Made by a program: the position numbers and the translations under genes
The notes under the pieces: generated by a model
Databases searched by the model: none
Seen by the model: the letters and a program-made list of their open reading frames with translations, nothing else
What the model was told of the DNA's origin: nothing
NCBI RefSeq assembly: GCF_013523055.1
Contig: NZ_JAAMQM010000003.1
Location: 186,001 to 250,000, forward strand
Direction of reading: 5' to 3'
DNA from: Pseudomonas capeferrum
GTDB lineage: Bacteria; Pseudomonadota; Gammaproteobacteria; Pseudomonadales; Pseudomonadaceae
DNA length: 64,000 bases
Shown here: one piece after another, positions 55,222 through 64,000 of the stretch
How the letters are laid out: each line of letters opens with the position of its first letter
Numbering within the stretch: position 1 is the stretch's first letter

Positions 55222-56639
55222 TGCACAGCAATGGCCTGCTCAAATGGTTGATGATCCCTCCGGCGCTGCTGTTGGTGTTCCTCGGCATCAAGCTGTTCTC
55301 TGGCGGCAACGACGTTCCCGGTGCACTGGAAGAAGCTACCCGGCTCACGCCCGATGAAGCCAAAGCGCTTGGTATCGAAGGCGACACCCCACGTGACACC
55401 GTTGCAACGTTAGTCGCCCAAGTCCGTCAACTTCGCACCGAGTTGCAGACAGCACTGAGCGATAACAAGGTCCAGCGCGAAGAGAACCAACGGCTGCGAC
55501 AACGCGAAGGCACCATCGACCGTCGCATCCAGAGCGCGCTCGACAGCGAACGCAATCAGATGCATCAGGATCGACAGCAGGTCACCAGTGAGCGGCAAAA
55601 AACCCAAGGCCTGCTCCAACAACTGCAGCAGCGGCTCGATGGCATCGGCAAGGATAACCCCGCCGATCTACCGGTCGGCCTAGGCTTTGAGCCGAGCGAC
55701 GGCCTGGCTGACGATACCCTGCGCTGGATCGAGCCGGAGGACCGGCTCGACGACGGCAAGCAGCGCAACACCGGCACTGCCAGCAGCCCCGGCTTCCCGA
55801 CCCGCTTCGGGCCGGCACAGAAGACGCTGGAAACCACTGCCAGCTCCGCCGTCGATCCCGGCCGCCGCGCGACTGGTGTGCCGGAGACGACAGCCGTCTA
55901 CACCGTGCCGACCAACGCGACCCTGATTGGCTCGATCTCCATGACGGCACTGATCGGCCGCGTACCGATCGACGGAACCGTCAACGACCCGTACCCCTTC
56001 AAAGTCCTGATCGGGCGCGACAATCTCACCGCGAACGGCATCGACATTCCCGACGTGGCCGGTGCGGTGGTCAGCGGCACGGCTTCGGGCGACTGGACCC
56101 TCTCCTGCGTGCGCGGGCAGATCCGTTCGGTCACCTTCGTGTTCGACGACGGCACCATCCGAACCATCCCCAAAGACGACGAACGCGGCGGCAACCGCCA
56201 ACAGGACAGCAGCAACACGCAGGACGGCATAGGTTGGATCAGCGACCCATACGGCATCCCCTGCGTCAGTGGCCAACGGCGCAGCAATGCCCAGCAGTAC
56301 CTGGGTACCCAGGCCCTGATCACCGCGGCCGGCGCGGGCGTCGCCTCGCTGATCGACTCCGACAACGGCCAGGCCGCCTACATGAGCAGCGACGGCTCCA
56401 TCGGCACGGTCGGCATCGGCTCGAATGAGGCCATGGGCCGCATACTCGCTGGTGGCATGCAGGACATGTCCGCCTGGGTCAACAAGCTCTACGGCCAAGC
56501 GTTCGCAGCCGTCTACGTCAAGCCCGGCGCCAAGGTGGCCGTGCATCTCGAAGAACCCCTGACCATCGACTACGACCCGCAAGGTCGCCGCGTCGATCAC
56601 CGCCTTGGAGGGCTGCCCCATGCGCAGGAATTGGACTGA
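55221..56639 (+). CDS. ICE protein, TIGR03752 family (TraB/VirB10-like)
   Basis: 472 residues. One membrane segment near the N terminus (WLMIPPALLLVFLGIKLF), a long coiled coil at about 65-135 (VQREENQRLRQREGTIDRR), a linker, and a C-terminal domain with ATLIGSISMTALIGRVPIDG and FPFKVLIGRD-like sequence. This is the architecture of TraB/VirB10, which bridges inner and outer membrane. The last 20 bases overlap the lipoprotein gene. Confidence 0.88.
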   Translation: MHSNGLLKWLMIPPALLLVFLGIKLFSGGNDVPGALEEATRLTPDEAKALGIEGDTPRDTVATLVAQVRQLRTELQTALSDNKVQREENQRLRQREGTIDRRIQSALDSERNQMHQDRQQVTSERQKTQGLLQQLQQRLDGIGKDNPADLPVGLGFEPSDGLADDTLRWIEPEDRLDDGKQRNTGTASSPGFPTRFGPAQKTLETTASSAVDPGRRATGVPETTAVYTVPTNATLIGSISMTALIGRVPIDGTVNDPYPFKVLIGRDNLTANGIDIPDVAGAVVSGTASGDWTLSCVRGQIRSVTFVFDDGTIRTIPKDDERGGNRQQDSSNTQDGIGWISDPYGIPCVSGQRRSNAQQYLGTQALITAAGAGVASLIDSDNGQAAYMSSDGSIGTVGIGSNEAMGRILAGGMQDMSAWVNKLYGQAFAAVYVKPGAKVAVHLEEPLTIDYDPQGRRVDHRLGGLPHAQELD

Positions 56640-57039
56640 CTGCTTGGCCCCGCTAGCCATAGCCCTGGTGCTCGGTGGCTGCGCCACCAGCAAGGAGACG
56701 CTACTGTCTCACGACGACACCACCATGCTCGATATCTGGAACGTCGAGACCGGCGGCGGCACCGCCCGGCAACTGCTCGATGCCCGCCAGGCGTTGCGCC
56801 GACCGCTGACCGAGGCCTATGTACACGCCGCACCCGCCGTACAGGCTCGCTACACCCGCACGGCGCAAAACGAAATACACCGGCAGTTCCACCGGCTGCC
56901 CAATCCCGATCTGCTGATGTATGTATTCCCGCATCTGGCCGGCAGCGACCCGGTGCCAGTGCCCGGCTACACCACACTGTTCCCCCTGTACCAGCGTGTG
57001 CAGTACGCACTGCCTGGCGAACGTGTCGAGGATTACTGA
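56620..57039 (+). CDS. Conjugal transfer lipoprotein, TIGR03751 family
   Basis: 139 residues from the ATG at 56620, which has GGAGGG 8 bases upstream. The signal sequence ends in a lipobox, VLGGCATS, with the lipidated cysteine at residue 21. The rest is polar (RQLLDARQALRRPLTEAYVH). Fits the TraV/VirB7-like role of an outer-membrane-anchoring lipoprotein. Stop and next start share one base. Confidence 0.88.
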   Translation: MRRNWTDCLAPLAIALVLGGCATSKETLLSHDDTTMLDIWNVETGGGTARQLLDARQALRRPLTEAYVHAAPAVQARYTRTAQNEIHRQFHRLPNPDLLMYVFPHLAGSDPVPVPGYTTLFPLYQRVQYALPGERVEDY

Positions 57040-59906
57040 TGGCCTGGTCCCTGTTCAAGCACCGGCGCCAGGCCGAGGAACCCGCGCCACCTGCGGACAC
57101 CTGGGCACGCCATGTCGCCGATCTGCGCGCTCACGGCATTGCCGAACCCGGCACCGCGCACACTTCGCGGCGGCCAGCCACCCAGGCCGACGAGCAAGCG
57201 CTCTACGATGCCGCCCCCTCGTTCACCGACCTGCTGCCGTGGGCCGAGTACCTGCCCCAGTCGCAGTGCATGCTGCTCGATGACGGCACCTCGGTGGCGG
57301 CCTTCTACGAGCTGCTCCCGGTCGGCACGGAAGGACGCGAGCCTGCCTGGCTGTTGCAGGTCCGCGACACCCTGGAAAACGTGCTGCAGGATGCCTTCGA
57401 CGAGCTGGAGGACAACCCCTGGGTCGTGCAGCTCTACGCGCAGGACGACACCAACTGGGATCGCTACCTTGATGAGCTGCGCCACTACGTCCAGCCCCGC
57501 GCCCAAGGCAGCGCCTTCACCGAGTTCTACCTGCGCTTCTTCAGCCACCACCTGCAGGCCATCGCCAAGCCTGGCGGGCTGTTCGAGGACAACACCGTCA
57601 CCCAATTGCTCTGGCGCGGGCAGACTCGGCGCACGCGGCTGGTCGTCTATCGCCGTGTCGGCCAGGCACCGCAGCGCCGTGGACAATCGCCCGAGCAGGC
57701 GCTCAATCGGGTCTGCGACCGCCTCGTCGGCGGCCTGGCCCATGCTGGCGTGCGCGCCCGGCGTCTCGGCGCGGCGGATATCCACGCCTGGTTGTTGCGC
57801 TGGTTCAATCCCCATCCAACCCAGCTCGGTAACAGCGCCAAAAACCGGGAGCGCTTCTATGCCCTGACCCGCTACCCGGACGAACAGGAGCCTGGCGAGA
57901 TCGAGCTGGCCAGCGGCACCGATTTCGCACAACGGCTGTTCTTCGGCCAGCCGCGCTCGGATGCCGCCCTGGGCCAGTGGTACTTCGATGGCATGCCGCA
58001 CCGCGCCATCGCCGTCGACCGCCTGCGCAGCCCACCCACCACAGGGCATATCACCGGCGAAACCCGCAAGGGTGACGCAATCAATGCGCTGTTCGACCAA
58101 CTGCCGGAAGACACGATTCAGTGCCTGACGCTGGTCATCACCCCGCAGGATGTGCTCGAAGCGCACCTCAACCACCTTGGCCGCAAATCCGTGGGCGACA
58201 CCTTGGCATCGGAACAGACCCGTGCCGATGTGCAACAGGCCCGCAGCCTGATCGGCAGCGCCCATAAGCTGTACCGAAGCGCACTCACCTTTTACCTGCG
58301 CGGCCGCGACGAGGCGGAACTGGACGCACGCGGCCTGCAACTTGGCAACGTGCTGCTCGGTGCCGGGCTGCAACCGGTACGCGAAGAAGATGAGGTCGCA
58401 CCGCTCAACACCTATCTGCGCTGGCTGCCCTGCGTCTACGACCCTGCGCTGGACAAGCGCCAGTGGTACACCCAGCTGATGTTCGCCCAACACGCCGCCA
58501 ACCTGGCACCGCTGTGGGGGCGCAGCCAGGGCACCGGCCACCCCGGTCTCACATTGTTCAACCGCGGCGGCGGCACCATCACCTTCGATCCGCTCAATCG
58601 CCTCGATCGGCAAATGAATGCGCACCTGTTCCTCGCCGGCCCGACCGGCTCCGGCAAGTCGGCCACGCTCAACAATCTGCTCAACCAAGTCACCGCGATC
58701 TACCGACCAAGACTGTTCATCGTCGAAGCCGGCAACTCCTTTGGCCTGTACGGCGATTTCGCCGCGCGGCTGGGTCTCACCGTGCATCGTGTGAAACTCG
58801 CGCCCGGCTCGGGCGTCAGCCTCGCCCCGTTCGCCGATGTGCACCGGCTGGTGGAAACGCCCTGCCAGGTGCAAACGCTCGACGCCGATGCCTTGGATGA
58901 AGACGACGCAGCTAACGATGGCGATGAGCAGCGCGACGTCCTGGGTGAGCTGGAGATCACCGCCCGCCTAATGATCACAGGAGGAGAAGAACGCGAGGAA
59001 GCGCGCATGACGCGTGCTGATCGCAGCCTGGTTCGCCAATGCATCCTCGACGCGGCAGAGCGCTGTGTCGCCGAGCAACGCGCGGTGCTCACGCGGGACG
59101 TTCGCGATGCCCTGCGCGAGCGCAGCCGCGACACGACTTTACCCGAGGTTCGCCGTGCACGGCTGATGGAAATGGCCGATGCCATGGACATGTTCACCCA
59201 GGGCAGTGATGGCGATATGTTCGACCGCCCCGGCACGCCCTGGCCGGAAGCCGACATCACCATCGTCGACCTGGCTACCTATGCCAGGGAGGGCTACAAC
59301 GCTCAGCTTTCCATCGCCTATATCTCGCTGATCAACACCGTCAACAACATCGCCGAGCGCGACCAGTTCCTGGGCCGTCCGATCATCAACGTCACCGACG
59401 AGGGGCATATCATCACCAAGAACCCATTACTCGCGCCCTATATCGTCAAAATCACCAAGATGTGGCGCAAACTAGGGACCTGGTTCTGGCTGGCGACGCA
59501 GAACCTGGACGATCTGCCCAAAGCCGCCGAGCCAATGCTGAACATGATGGAGTGGTGGTTGTGCATGGGCATGCCACCGGACGAGGTGGAGAAAATCGCT
59601 AAATTCCGCGAACTCACCCCGGCGCAGAAAGCCCTGATGCTCTCTGCCAGAAAGGAGACCGGCAAGTTCTCGGAAGGCGTAATCCTGTCGCGCAGCATGG
59701 AGCTATTGTTCCGCGCGGTGCCCCCCAGCCTCTATCTCGCGCTCGCCCAAACCGAGCCGGAGGAAAAGGCCGAGCGCTACCAACTTATGCAGCAGCATGG
59801 CATCAGCGAACTCGACGCCGCGCTCAAGGTTGCCGAGAACATTGACCGGGCGCGCGGTATCGCCCCGCTGCCGATGAACTGGAGCATCCTGAGCAAGGTC
59901 CGTTGA
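57039..59906 (+). CDS. Conjugative transfer ATPase, TIGR03744 family (VirB4/TraC-like)
   Basis: 955 residues. Walker A GPTGSGKSATLNN near residue 536, Walker B-like IINVTDEGHII near 787, and the late WFWLATQNLDDLPKAAEPML segment of VirB4-type ATPases. It powers pilus assembly and DNA transfer at the inner membrane. The N-terminal 500 residues hold the family-specific part (FTDLLPWAEYLPQSQCML). Intact, and the largest gene in the window. Followed by a gap and a radC-like gene before the transfer genes resume. Confidence 0.93.
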   Translation: MAWSLFKHRRQAEEPAPPADTWARHVADLRAHGIAEPGTAHTSRRPATQADEQALYDAAPSFTDLLPWAEYLPQSQCMLLDDGTSVAAFYELLPVGTEGREPAWLLQVRDTLENVLQDAFDELEDNPWVVQLYAQDDTNWDRYLDELRHYVQPRAQGSAFTEFYLRFFSHHLQAIAKPGGLFEDNTVTQLLWRGQTRRTRLVVYRRVGQAPQRRGQSPEQALNRVCDRLVGGLAHAGVRARRLGAADIHAWLLRWFNPHPTQLGNSAKNRERFYALTRYPDEQEPGEIELASGTDFAQRLFFGQPRSDAALGQWYFDGMPHRAIAVDRLRSPPTTGHITGETRKGDAINALFDQLPEDTIQCLTLVITPQDVLEAHLNHLGRKSVGDTLASEQTRADVQQARSLIGSAHKLYRSALTFYLRGRDEAELDARGLQLGNVLLGAGLQPVREEDEVAPLNTYLRWLPCVYDPALDKRQWYTQLMFAQHAANLAPLWGRSQGTGHPGLTLFNRGGGTITFDPLNRLDRQMNAHLFLAGPTGSGKSATLNNLLNQVTAIYRPRLFIVEAGNSFGLYGDFAARLGLTVHRVKLAPGSGVSLAPFADVHRLVETPCQVQTLDADALDEDDAANDGDEQRDVLGELEITARLMITGGEEREEARMTRADRSLVRQCILDAAERCVAEQRAVLTRDVRDALRERSRDTTLPEVRRARLMEMADAMDMFTQGSDGDMFDRPGTPWPEADITIVDLATYAREGYNAQLSIAYISLINTVNNIAERDQFLGRPIINVTDEGHIITKNPLLAPYIVKITKMWRKLGTWFWLATQNLDDLPKAAEPMLNMMEWWLCMGMPPDEVEKIAKFRELTPAQKALMLSARKETGKFSEGVILSRSMELLFRAVPPSLYLALAQTEPEEKAERYQLMQQHGISELDAALKVAENIDRARGIAPLPMNWSILSKVR

Positions 59907-60361
59907 AGAACTCTTAAATTAGACTAAATGTACAGGTGTAATCGGTGTTTCGCCGACTATTGAGCGATGGGAACCAAATCCTCCCGCACACCCGAACTCA
60001 CGGCCAGGCGCTATCCTGGGAGCGGAACCGCCTTGGCCCAAACGCCGAATCCCGCCATTCCTACGTGCTCTGCGACGCATCAGTTAGAGCGACACTTAAA
60101 CCGGACGAATCAGTTTCCGATTCTTTGTCGTGCTCAGAGCCATGCTGCGCTCAACTGACGTTGCAAGTCGGTAGCCACGGTCTTCAAGGCTACGGCGCCG
60201 CATTGCCGCGCTGACCACTCCCGTTCGCCTTGCATCCCTGTGCGAACAGCCACCGCCAAGGCGTTGGCGGATGCCATGCTCATCCAGACACCACAACCAT
60301 CGTCCCCGGAGGGAAAACCCTCCATGGGCGCACCTCCGAACTCTCCCGCGGAGGTCATCCC
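59907..60361. other. Gap between the transfer ATPase and radC-like gene
   Basis: 455 bases. Several short open frames exist on both strands but none resembles a known protein or has a convincing ribosome site. GGAGG at about 60348-60352 serves the radC-like gene. I see no transposase and no clear terminal repeats. Confidence 0.4.
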
Positions 60362-60862
60362 ATGCTCACATCCTTAGTCCGCCTCGACTCTATGGCAAAA
60401 TCCTGTCCGCCAACGGCTCTCGACTACGAAAACCGCATCATCGCGCAGGCTATTGAGCTACTGGAGCGCCGCTTATTCACCGATGGCCCCCTACTGCTCA
60501 ACCCGGATGCTGTCAGCGACTATCTGCGTTTGAAGCTGATGCCAGAACCCAGCGAAGTGTTCGTCGCAGTATTCCTGTCCTCAAAACATCAGGTCATCGC
60601 CTGTGAAACGCTGTTTAGGGGCACAATAGACGCAGCTCAAATTCATCCCCGCGTGCTTGTTCAGCGAGCGCTTGCCCACAATGCCGCCGCCCTGATCGTC
60701 GCGCACCAGCACCCGTCCGGCTGCTCAGACCCCTCATCCTCGGACGAACGACTGACCCAGCGCGTGAAAAATGCGCTGGACTGCGTGGAAGTACGGTTGC
60801 TGGATCATTTCATCGTCGGCAAGGGCGAACCGTTCTCGTTCGCCTCGAATGGCCTGCTGTAG
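60362..60862 (+). CDS. RadC-like JAB-domain protein
   Basis: 166 residues with the RadC/JAB metalloprotease-like motif HQHPSGCSDPSSSDERLT (about residues 114-131), preceded by VFVAVFLSSKHQVIACETLF and followed by LLDHFIVGKGEPFSFAS. Members are common on ICEs, plasmids and islands; the biochemical role is not settled. The ATG at 60362 is fixed by GGAGG 8 bases upstream. The usual N-terminal helix-hairpin-helix domain of chromosomal RadC is absent. It sits inside the transfer operon, an insertion compared with a minimal module. Confidence 0.9.
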   Translation: MLTSLVRLDSMAKSCPPTALDYENRIIAQAIELLERRLFTDGPLLLNPDAVSDYLRLKLMPEPSEVFVAVFLSSKHQVIACETLFRGTIDAAQIHPRVLVQRALAHNAAALIVAHQHPSGCSDPSSSDERLTQRVKNALDCVEVRLLDHFIVGKGEPFSFASNGLL

Positions 60863-61086
60863 TCCTCGTCGCTACACGGCGCAATCTTTTCCCTACCTGC
60901 ACGGAGTCGGCCGCCCACTCGGGCGCGCCGCCCCGCGCCTGCTTATCTCCGCACAGAAACCTTTTGGCTCCGCGTTGTTCTCCGGCTCGCGATTAAATCG
61001 GAAGGCCGTGATTCCCGTTTGTTTGTCGCCGTGTCCCTTTCCGTCGAGTCAACTGCCGGCACAATCCACTTTCACGGTAGCTTGAC

Positions 61087-61524
61087 ATGCCAGCCCCGCT
61101 TCCTTGCCCACCCAAACTGCGCATGTACGTACTTGCCACAGCGCTTTGCACAGCGCTGCTCGGCCCGCTGGCGCAGGCCAAGAACATTCTCGTTGTTACC
61201 GATAGCCAGCACCCGGTACCGGCTACCCGCGGCGTTCGGGTTATCGAGCTGGATCAGCCAGCCCGAATCAAGGCCGAGTTGGGTGCCCATCTGCCTGCCG
61301 ACCCCACGCGCAGTACCGCCCTCGTGCAACGGCGACTAAAAGACGGCGGCAACTTTCTACAGACGCGCCTTGGTACGGCTTACCAAGGCGTGGTGGATGC
61401 CTGGAGCCTGGGCATTACCACGATCCCCGCTGTAGTGGTTGATCAACGCTATGTGGTTTATGGCGAGCCGGACGTCGCCAAGGCGGTTGCCCTCATCAAA
61501 GCGCATCAGAGAACGCAGCCATGA
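61087..61524 (+). CDS. ICE protein, TIGR03757 family (TraW/TrbC-like thioredoxin fold)
   Basis: 145 residues with a signal peptide (VLATALCTALLGPLAQA) and a secreted domain with ILVVTDSQHPV, VIELDQPARIKAELG and GITTIPAVVVDQRYVVYG. The last segment is like the C-terminal half of a thioredoxin fold. Matches TIGR03757 by size and order. Overlaps the next gene by 4 bases. A 224-base gap separates it from radC; I see nothing definite in it. Confidence 0.88.
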   Translation: MPAPLPCPPKLRMYVLATALCTALLGPLAQAKNILVVTDSQHPVPATRGVRVIELDQPARIKAELGAHLPADPTRSTALVQRRLKDGGNFLQTRLGTAYQGVVDAWSLGITTIPAVVVDQRYVVYGEPDVAKAVALIKAHQRTQP

Positions 61525-62456
61525 TGTGTTCTCACCGCCTGCGCGCCGGCATCGCCGCCATTCTACTGACGACGGGGACCCCGTCGTTCGCGCTCGACAC
61601 CTCGACCATCGCATCCTCGACGCTCTCACCGGATTGTCTGGAATATCGCGTTGCCGGGATCTGTTTCTGGCTGCTCTGTACGTATTTCAGTTGCTCCGTG
61701 GAGACCTCGGTCAAGGTCAGGCATTACGTGCCCGACGCGGTTGTGTCCAGCTACTCGAACACTGGCGCGAATCCATGGGTGGATGTGCAGTCGATGAGCC
61801 AACCCAACGCCACGGCACAAGCCGGCGGCGATGGTACGACCAACGAGAACCACGAAAACAACCTGGCGAAGTTCAAGAACGCCGACGTGATCGGCCACCC
61901 CGGCGGCTATGTATTCAGCCAGTTCGCCTCCGGCTTCGGCTATATCTGCGAAGGTGCTGGCACCGCCTTCATGCCTTACCTGTTAAGCACCCTCGACACC
62001 ATCGCGTGGCGCTACAACATCCCCGAGATGGTGTACCCGGAAGCGCTGACTCCAGGCGAACGCGAGATCGGCACCCGCACTGACCGCAACCTCTGGGGCA
62101 ACGTCTATCCACGCGGCGGCTTCCTGCACCAAAGCGACGACTACATGGCCGGCGCGGTGGTGGCCCAACGTGCCGGGGATGTCGTCACCCGCCGCGGCCA
62201 AATCCACCTCTACCAGCCTCTGCTCGCCGATGCCGCGGACGGCTACTGGCCAGCCGGAGATCTGATCGAGAGCGACGCCACGACAGGCAAGTGGCAGGAA
62301 TTGACACCGACGCTCTCTCGCACGTGCGCGGTCTTCCCTCACTCCGAAAACCGCGTGCAGGCGCAGCAGGGTGATTACGCCTGGGCGCTGTGGCGACCCT
62401 ATAGCTGCTGCGAACGCGAAGGTCAGGTGTTTCTGGGCAGCGTCGATTTCAACTGA
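61521..62456 (+). CDS. ICE protein, TIGR03756 family (TraU-like)
   Basis: 311 residues with a signal peptide (IAAILLTTGTPSFA) and a cysteine-containing exported domain: CLEYRVAGICFWLLCTYFSC near the start and WRPYSCCEREGQVFLGSVDF at the end. The features recall TraU proteins of F-type systems, which act in mating-pair stabilisation. Translationally coupled to TIGR03757. Confidence 0.88.
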   Translation: MMCSHRLRAGIAAILLTTGTPSFALDTSTIASSTLSPDCLEYRVAGICFWLLCTYFSCSVETSVKVRHYVPDAVVSSYSNTGANPWVDVQSMSQPNATAQAGGDGTTNENHENNLAKFKNADVIGHPGGYVFSQFASGFGYICEGAGTAFMPYLLSTLDTIAWRYNIPEMVYPEALTPGEREIGTRTDRNLWGNVYPRGGFLHQSDDYMAGAVVAQRAGDVVTRRGQIHLYQPLLADAADGYWPAGDLIESDATTGKWQELTPTLSRTCAVFPHSENRVQAQQGDYAWALWRPYSCCEREGQVFLGSVDFN

Positions 62457-62464
62457 GGCAGGCC

Positions 62465-63868
62465 ATGATGACCCGTTGCATATCCTCTCCTGCTGCAATG
62501 CCGCGCCCTCTCCTTCTAACCGCTGTTTTGATGATGGCATGCACCAATGCATCTGCTCAGACCAGCGTCAACCAACATGGTGTGCAACACCAGGGCTCCG
62601 TGATCGGTGACGATGTGCTGTATTCGATCGGCGGCGGCCAGGCCGTGTCGATGACACCTGCGTCCAATATGCGCTCCATTGGCGTCGGCGTCGGCTGGGA
62701 CAGCAATCTGATCTGCGGCGATATGTCTATCTCGACCACGATCCAGAACCAGTTGAACGGCGTGACCAACGGGTTCCAGACCATCATGTCCTCAGTCATT
62801 CAGAACGCTACGGCCGCCGTGGCGTCGTTGCCAGCACTGATCATTCAGAGGGCGGACCCCGGGCTATACAACCTGCTGACCAACGGCGTGCTGCAGGCTC
62901 GGCTGGACTTCGACCGCTCCAAACTGACCTGTCGCGCAATGGCGGAGAAAATGGGCGACATGGCCGGCGGCCAGATCGGATGGAGCCAGCTCGCCGATGG
63001 CATGGTACTTAGGCAAGCCGTTTCAAGTACCGACGCCGTATCAGCCATCGAGCAGACCGAATCTAGCCGCGGCAACGAAGGGGTGACCTGGGTCGGTGGT
63101 GAAAATGCGGGAGGCATGGGGCAGCGCCCGATTCGCGTCGTCAGTGATGTCACCCGCGCCGGCTACAACCTAGTTAATGGGCGCGATGTCGACGACACGA
63201 GCTCGATTGATCCGAGCAGTTGCGGTGGCAACCTGACCTGCCAGACCTGGAACTCGCCCACCGCAGCCTCAGCCTGGGCCGTACGGGTGCTGGGCGAGCA
63301 AGAGCAGCGCACGTGCGAAGCATGCACCAAGACTATGACGATGCCCGGAGTCGGCCTGACGCCGCTGATCCAGGAGGAATACGAGGAGAGGCTCGAAGTA
63401 CTCCAGGGGCTGATCGCCGGCAGCCAGCCCCTAAGCTTCGACAATTTACAGACGGTCGGCAGCGCCTCGCTGCCAATCACGCGCGGCGTGATTGAAGCAC
63501 TGCGCGACGAACCCGATCAAGACATCCTGGCGCGGCGCCTCGCTTCGGAAATCGCCTTGTCCAGCGTGCTCGAAAAAGCATTGCTGCTGCAACGTACCCT
63601 GCTGACTGGACGCAAAGAACCGAACGTTGCAGCCAACGAATTAGCGCAAAAAGCAGTTTCACGCGAAAGCGATCTACTCGACCGCGAAATCCATAACCTG
63701 AAAACCGAGCTGGAGCTGCGCCGCGAGCTGGCGAGCAATTCGCCCACTGCCATCATCCAGCGTCACAGCGCACGCTCTGCGGGCTCGCGAGGCATCTATC
63801 AAGGTGATCCGACCCGCGACCGGCTCGATCAGTTGCAGCGCCCACCAAGCAGCGGGAGCACTCCATGA
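62465..63868 (+). CDS. ICE protein, TIGR03755 family (TraH-like position)
   Basis: 467 residues with a signal-like N terminus (LLLTAVLMMACTNASAQT). Middle part contains LICGDMSISTTIQNQLNGVT and TLCRAM-type and CEACTKTMTMPG cysteine motifs; the C-terminal 120 residues are helical and charged. Size and order fit TIGR03755 between TIGR03756 and TraG. It overlaps the next start by 4 bases. A second ATG follows the first directly. Confidence 0.88.
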   Translation: MMTRCISSPAAMPRPLLLTAVLMMACTNASAQTSVNQHGVQHQGSVIGDDVLYSIGGGQAVSMTPASNMRSIGVGVGWDSNLICGDMSISTTIQNQLNGVTNGFQTIMSSVIQNATAAVASLPALIIQRADPGLYNLLTNGVLQARLDFDRSKLTCRAMAEKMGDMAGGQIGWSQLADGMVLRQAVSSTDAVSAIEQTESSRGNEGVTWVGGENAGGMGQRPIRVVSDVTRAGYNLVNGRDVDDTSSIDPSSCGGNLTCQTWNSPTAASAWAVRVLGEQEQRTCEACTKTMTMPGVGLTPLIQEEYEERLEVLQGLIAGSQPLSFDNLQTVGSASLPITRGVIEALRDEPDQDILARRLASEIALSSVLEKALLLQRTLLTGRKEPNVAANELAQKAVSRESDLLDREIHNLKTELELRRELASNSPTAIIQRHSARSAGSRGIYQGDPTRDRLDQLQRPPSSGSTP

Positions 63869-64000
63869 GCATGGCGTGGCGGCGCCACTGGCTACGTCGC
63901 ACAAGTTTGACGCTGCTGTGGGTCCTTCTGCTACTGGTCGCGACAATCACTGCCAATGTCGTCGGCATCCACTTGGCCGGCGGCATCGACGGTTGGCAGC
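63865..64000 (+). CDS. Small ICE membrane protein, partial
   Basis: The first 45 codons are in the window (opening MSMAWRRHWLRRTSL). A membrane segment, LLWVLLLLVATITANVVGI, begins near residue 17. A short hypothetical membrane protein of this kind usually stands between TIGR03755 and the TraG-like gene in clc-type elements. It runs off the end of the window. Confidence 0.75.
   Translation, partial: MSMAWRRHWLRRTSLTLLWVLLLLVATITANVVGIHLAGGIDGWQ

Noticed and set aside
57033..58874. 613-codon open frame opposite the transfer ATPase gene
   Set aside because: Antisense to a certain VirB4-type gene; composition is as expected for a GC-rich shadow frame.
59945..60214. Small plus-strand frame before radC
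   Set aside because: No ribosome site, no domain, unusual composition; probably chance.

Overview
The window looks like a Pseudomonas (gammaproteobacterial) accessory region: aromatic-catabolism genes next to the conjugation module of an integrative and conjugative element (ICE) of the clc/PAGI-2 type. The genus call rests on the Pseudomonas-type benABCDK-catBCA order, an isoeugenol-monooxygenase-like gene of the length known in Pseudomonas, and the conjugation families TIGR03744-TIGR03758, first named from Pseudomonas fluorescens. No integrase, att site, tRNA, rRNA or replication origin is visible, so element ends and replicon are unknown.

Layout. (1) 0.2-9.2 kb: gentisate cluster A. A minus-strand operon (MFS transporter, gentisate dioxygenase, FAH-type hydrolase, 3-hydroxybenzoate 6-hydroxylase, OprD porin) diverges from an IclR regulator, followed by a convergent LeuD/LeuC-like hydro-lyase pair. 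(2) 9.4-23.4 kb: isoeugenol/vanillin module: AcoR-like regulator without AAA+ domain, GMC oxidoreductase, aldehyde dehydrogenase, isoeugenol monooxygenase, vanillin dehydrogenase and a FUSC efflux pump, then a partly decayed module (frameshifted MFS, FAH hydrolase, second type of IclR, frameshifted and truncated flavin hydroxylase). (3) 23.4-24.6 kb: an IS3-family element. (4) 24.7-33.5 kb: complete benzoate-to-muconolactone pathway with BenR and a textbook BenR/XylS-type promoter. (5) 33.7-37.4 kb: AT-richer genes (MpaB-like protein, PucR-type regulator, SphA-like outer membrane protein). (6) 37.5-48.2 kb: an aldehyde dehydrogenase with its own IclR, then gentisate cluster B, a diverged second copy whose porin and transporter are dead while all enzymes are intact. 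(7) 48.3-52.1 kb: debris (reductase fragment with an orphan operator, short chemoreceptor, SIR2-like remnant, unknown gene). (8) 52.3-64 kb: conjugative type IV secretion genes, interrupted by a radC-like gene; the last gene runs off the window.

How it works together (inference). Isoeugenol is cleaved to vanillin plus acetaldehyde and vanillin is oxidised to vanillate. Benzoate goes through catechol and muconate to muconolactone; later 3-oxoadipate steps are not here. 3-Hydroxybenzoate goes to gentisate and maleylpyruvate. No maleylpyruvate isomerase is present, so direct hydrolysis to maleate and pyruvate, then hydration of maleate to D-malate by the LeuCD-like pair, is the likely route, as known for HbzF/HbzIJ of Pseudomonas alcaligenes. 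Three closely related IclR regulators and GATAATT-type operators tie the gentisate clusters into one regulon. The most interesting signals are this duplicated, differentially decaying regulon, the group II intron fragment inside the cluster B porin, and a palindrome in the core of the benA promoter.
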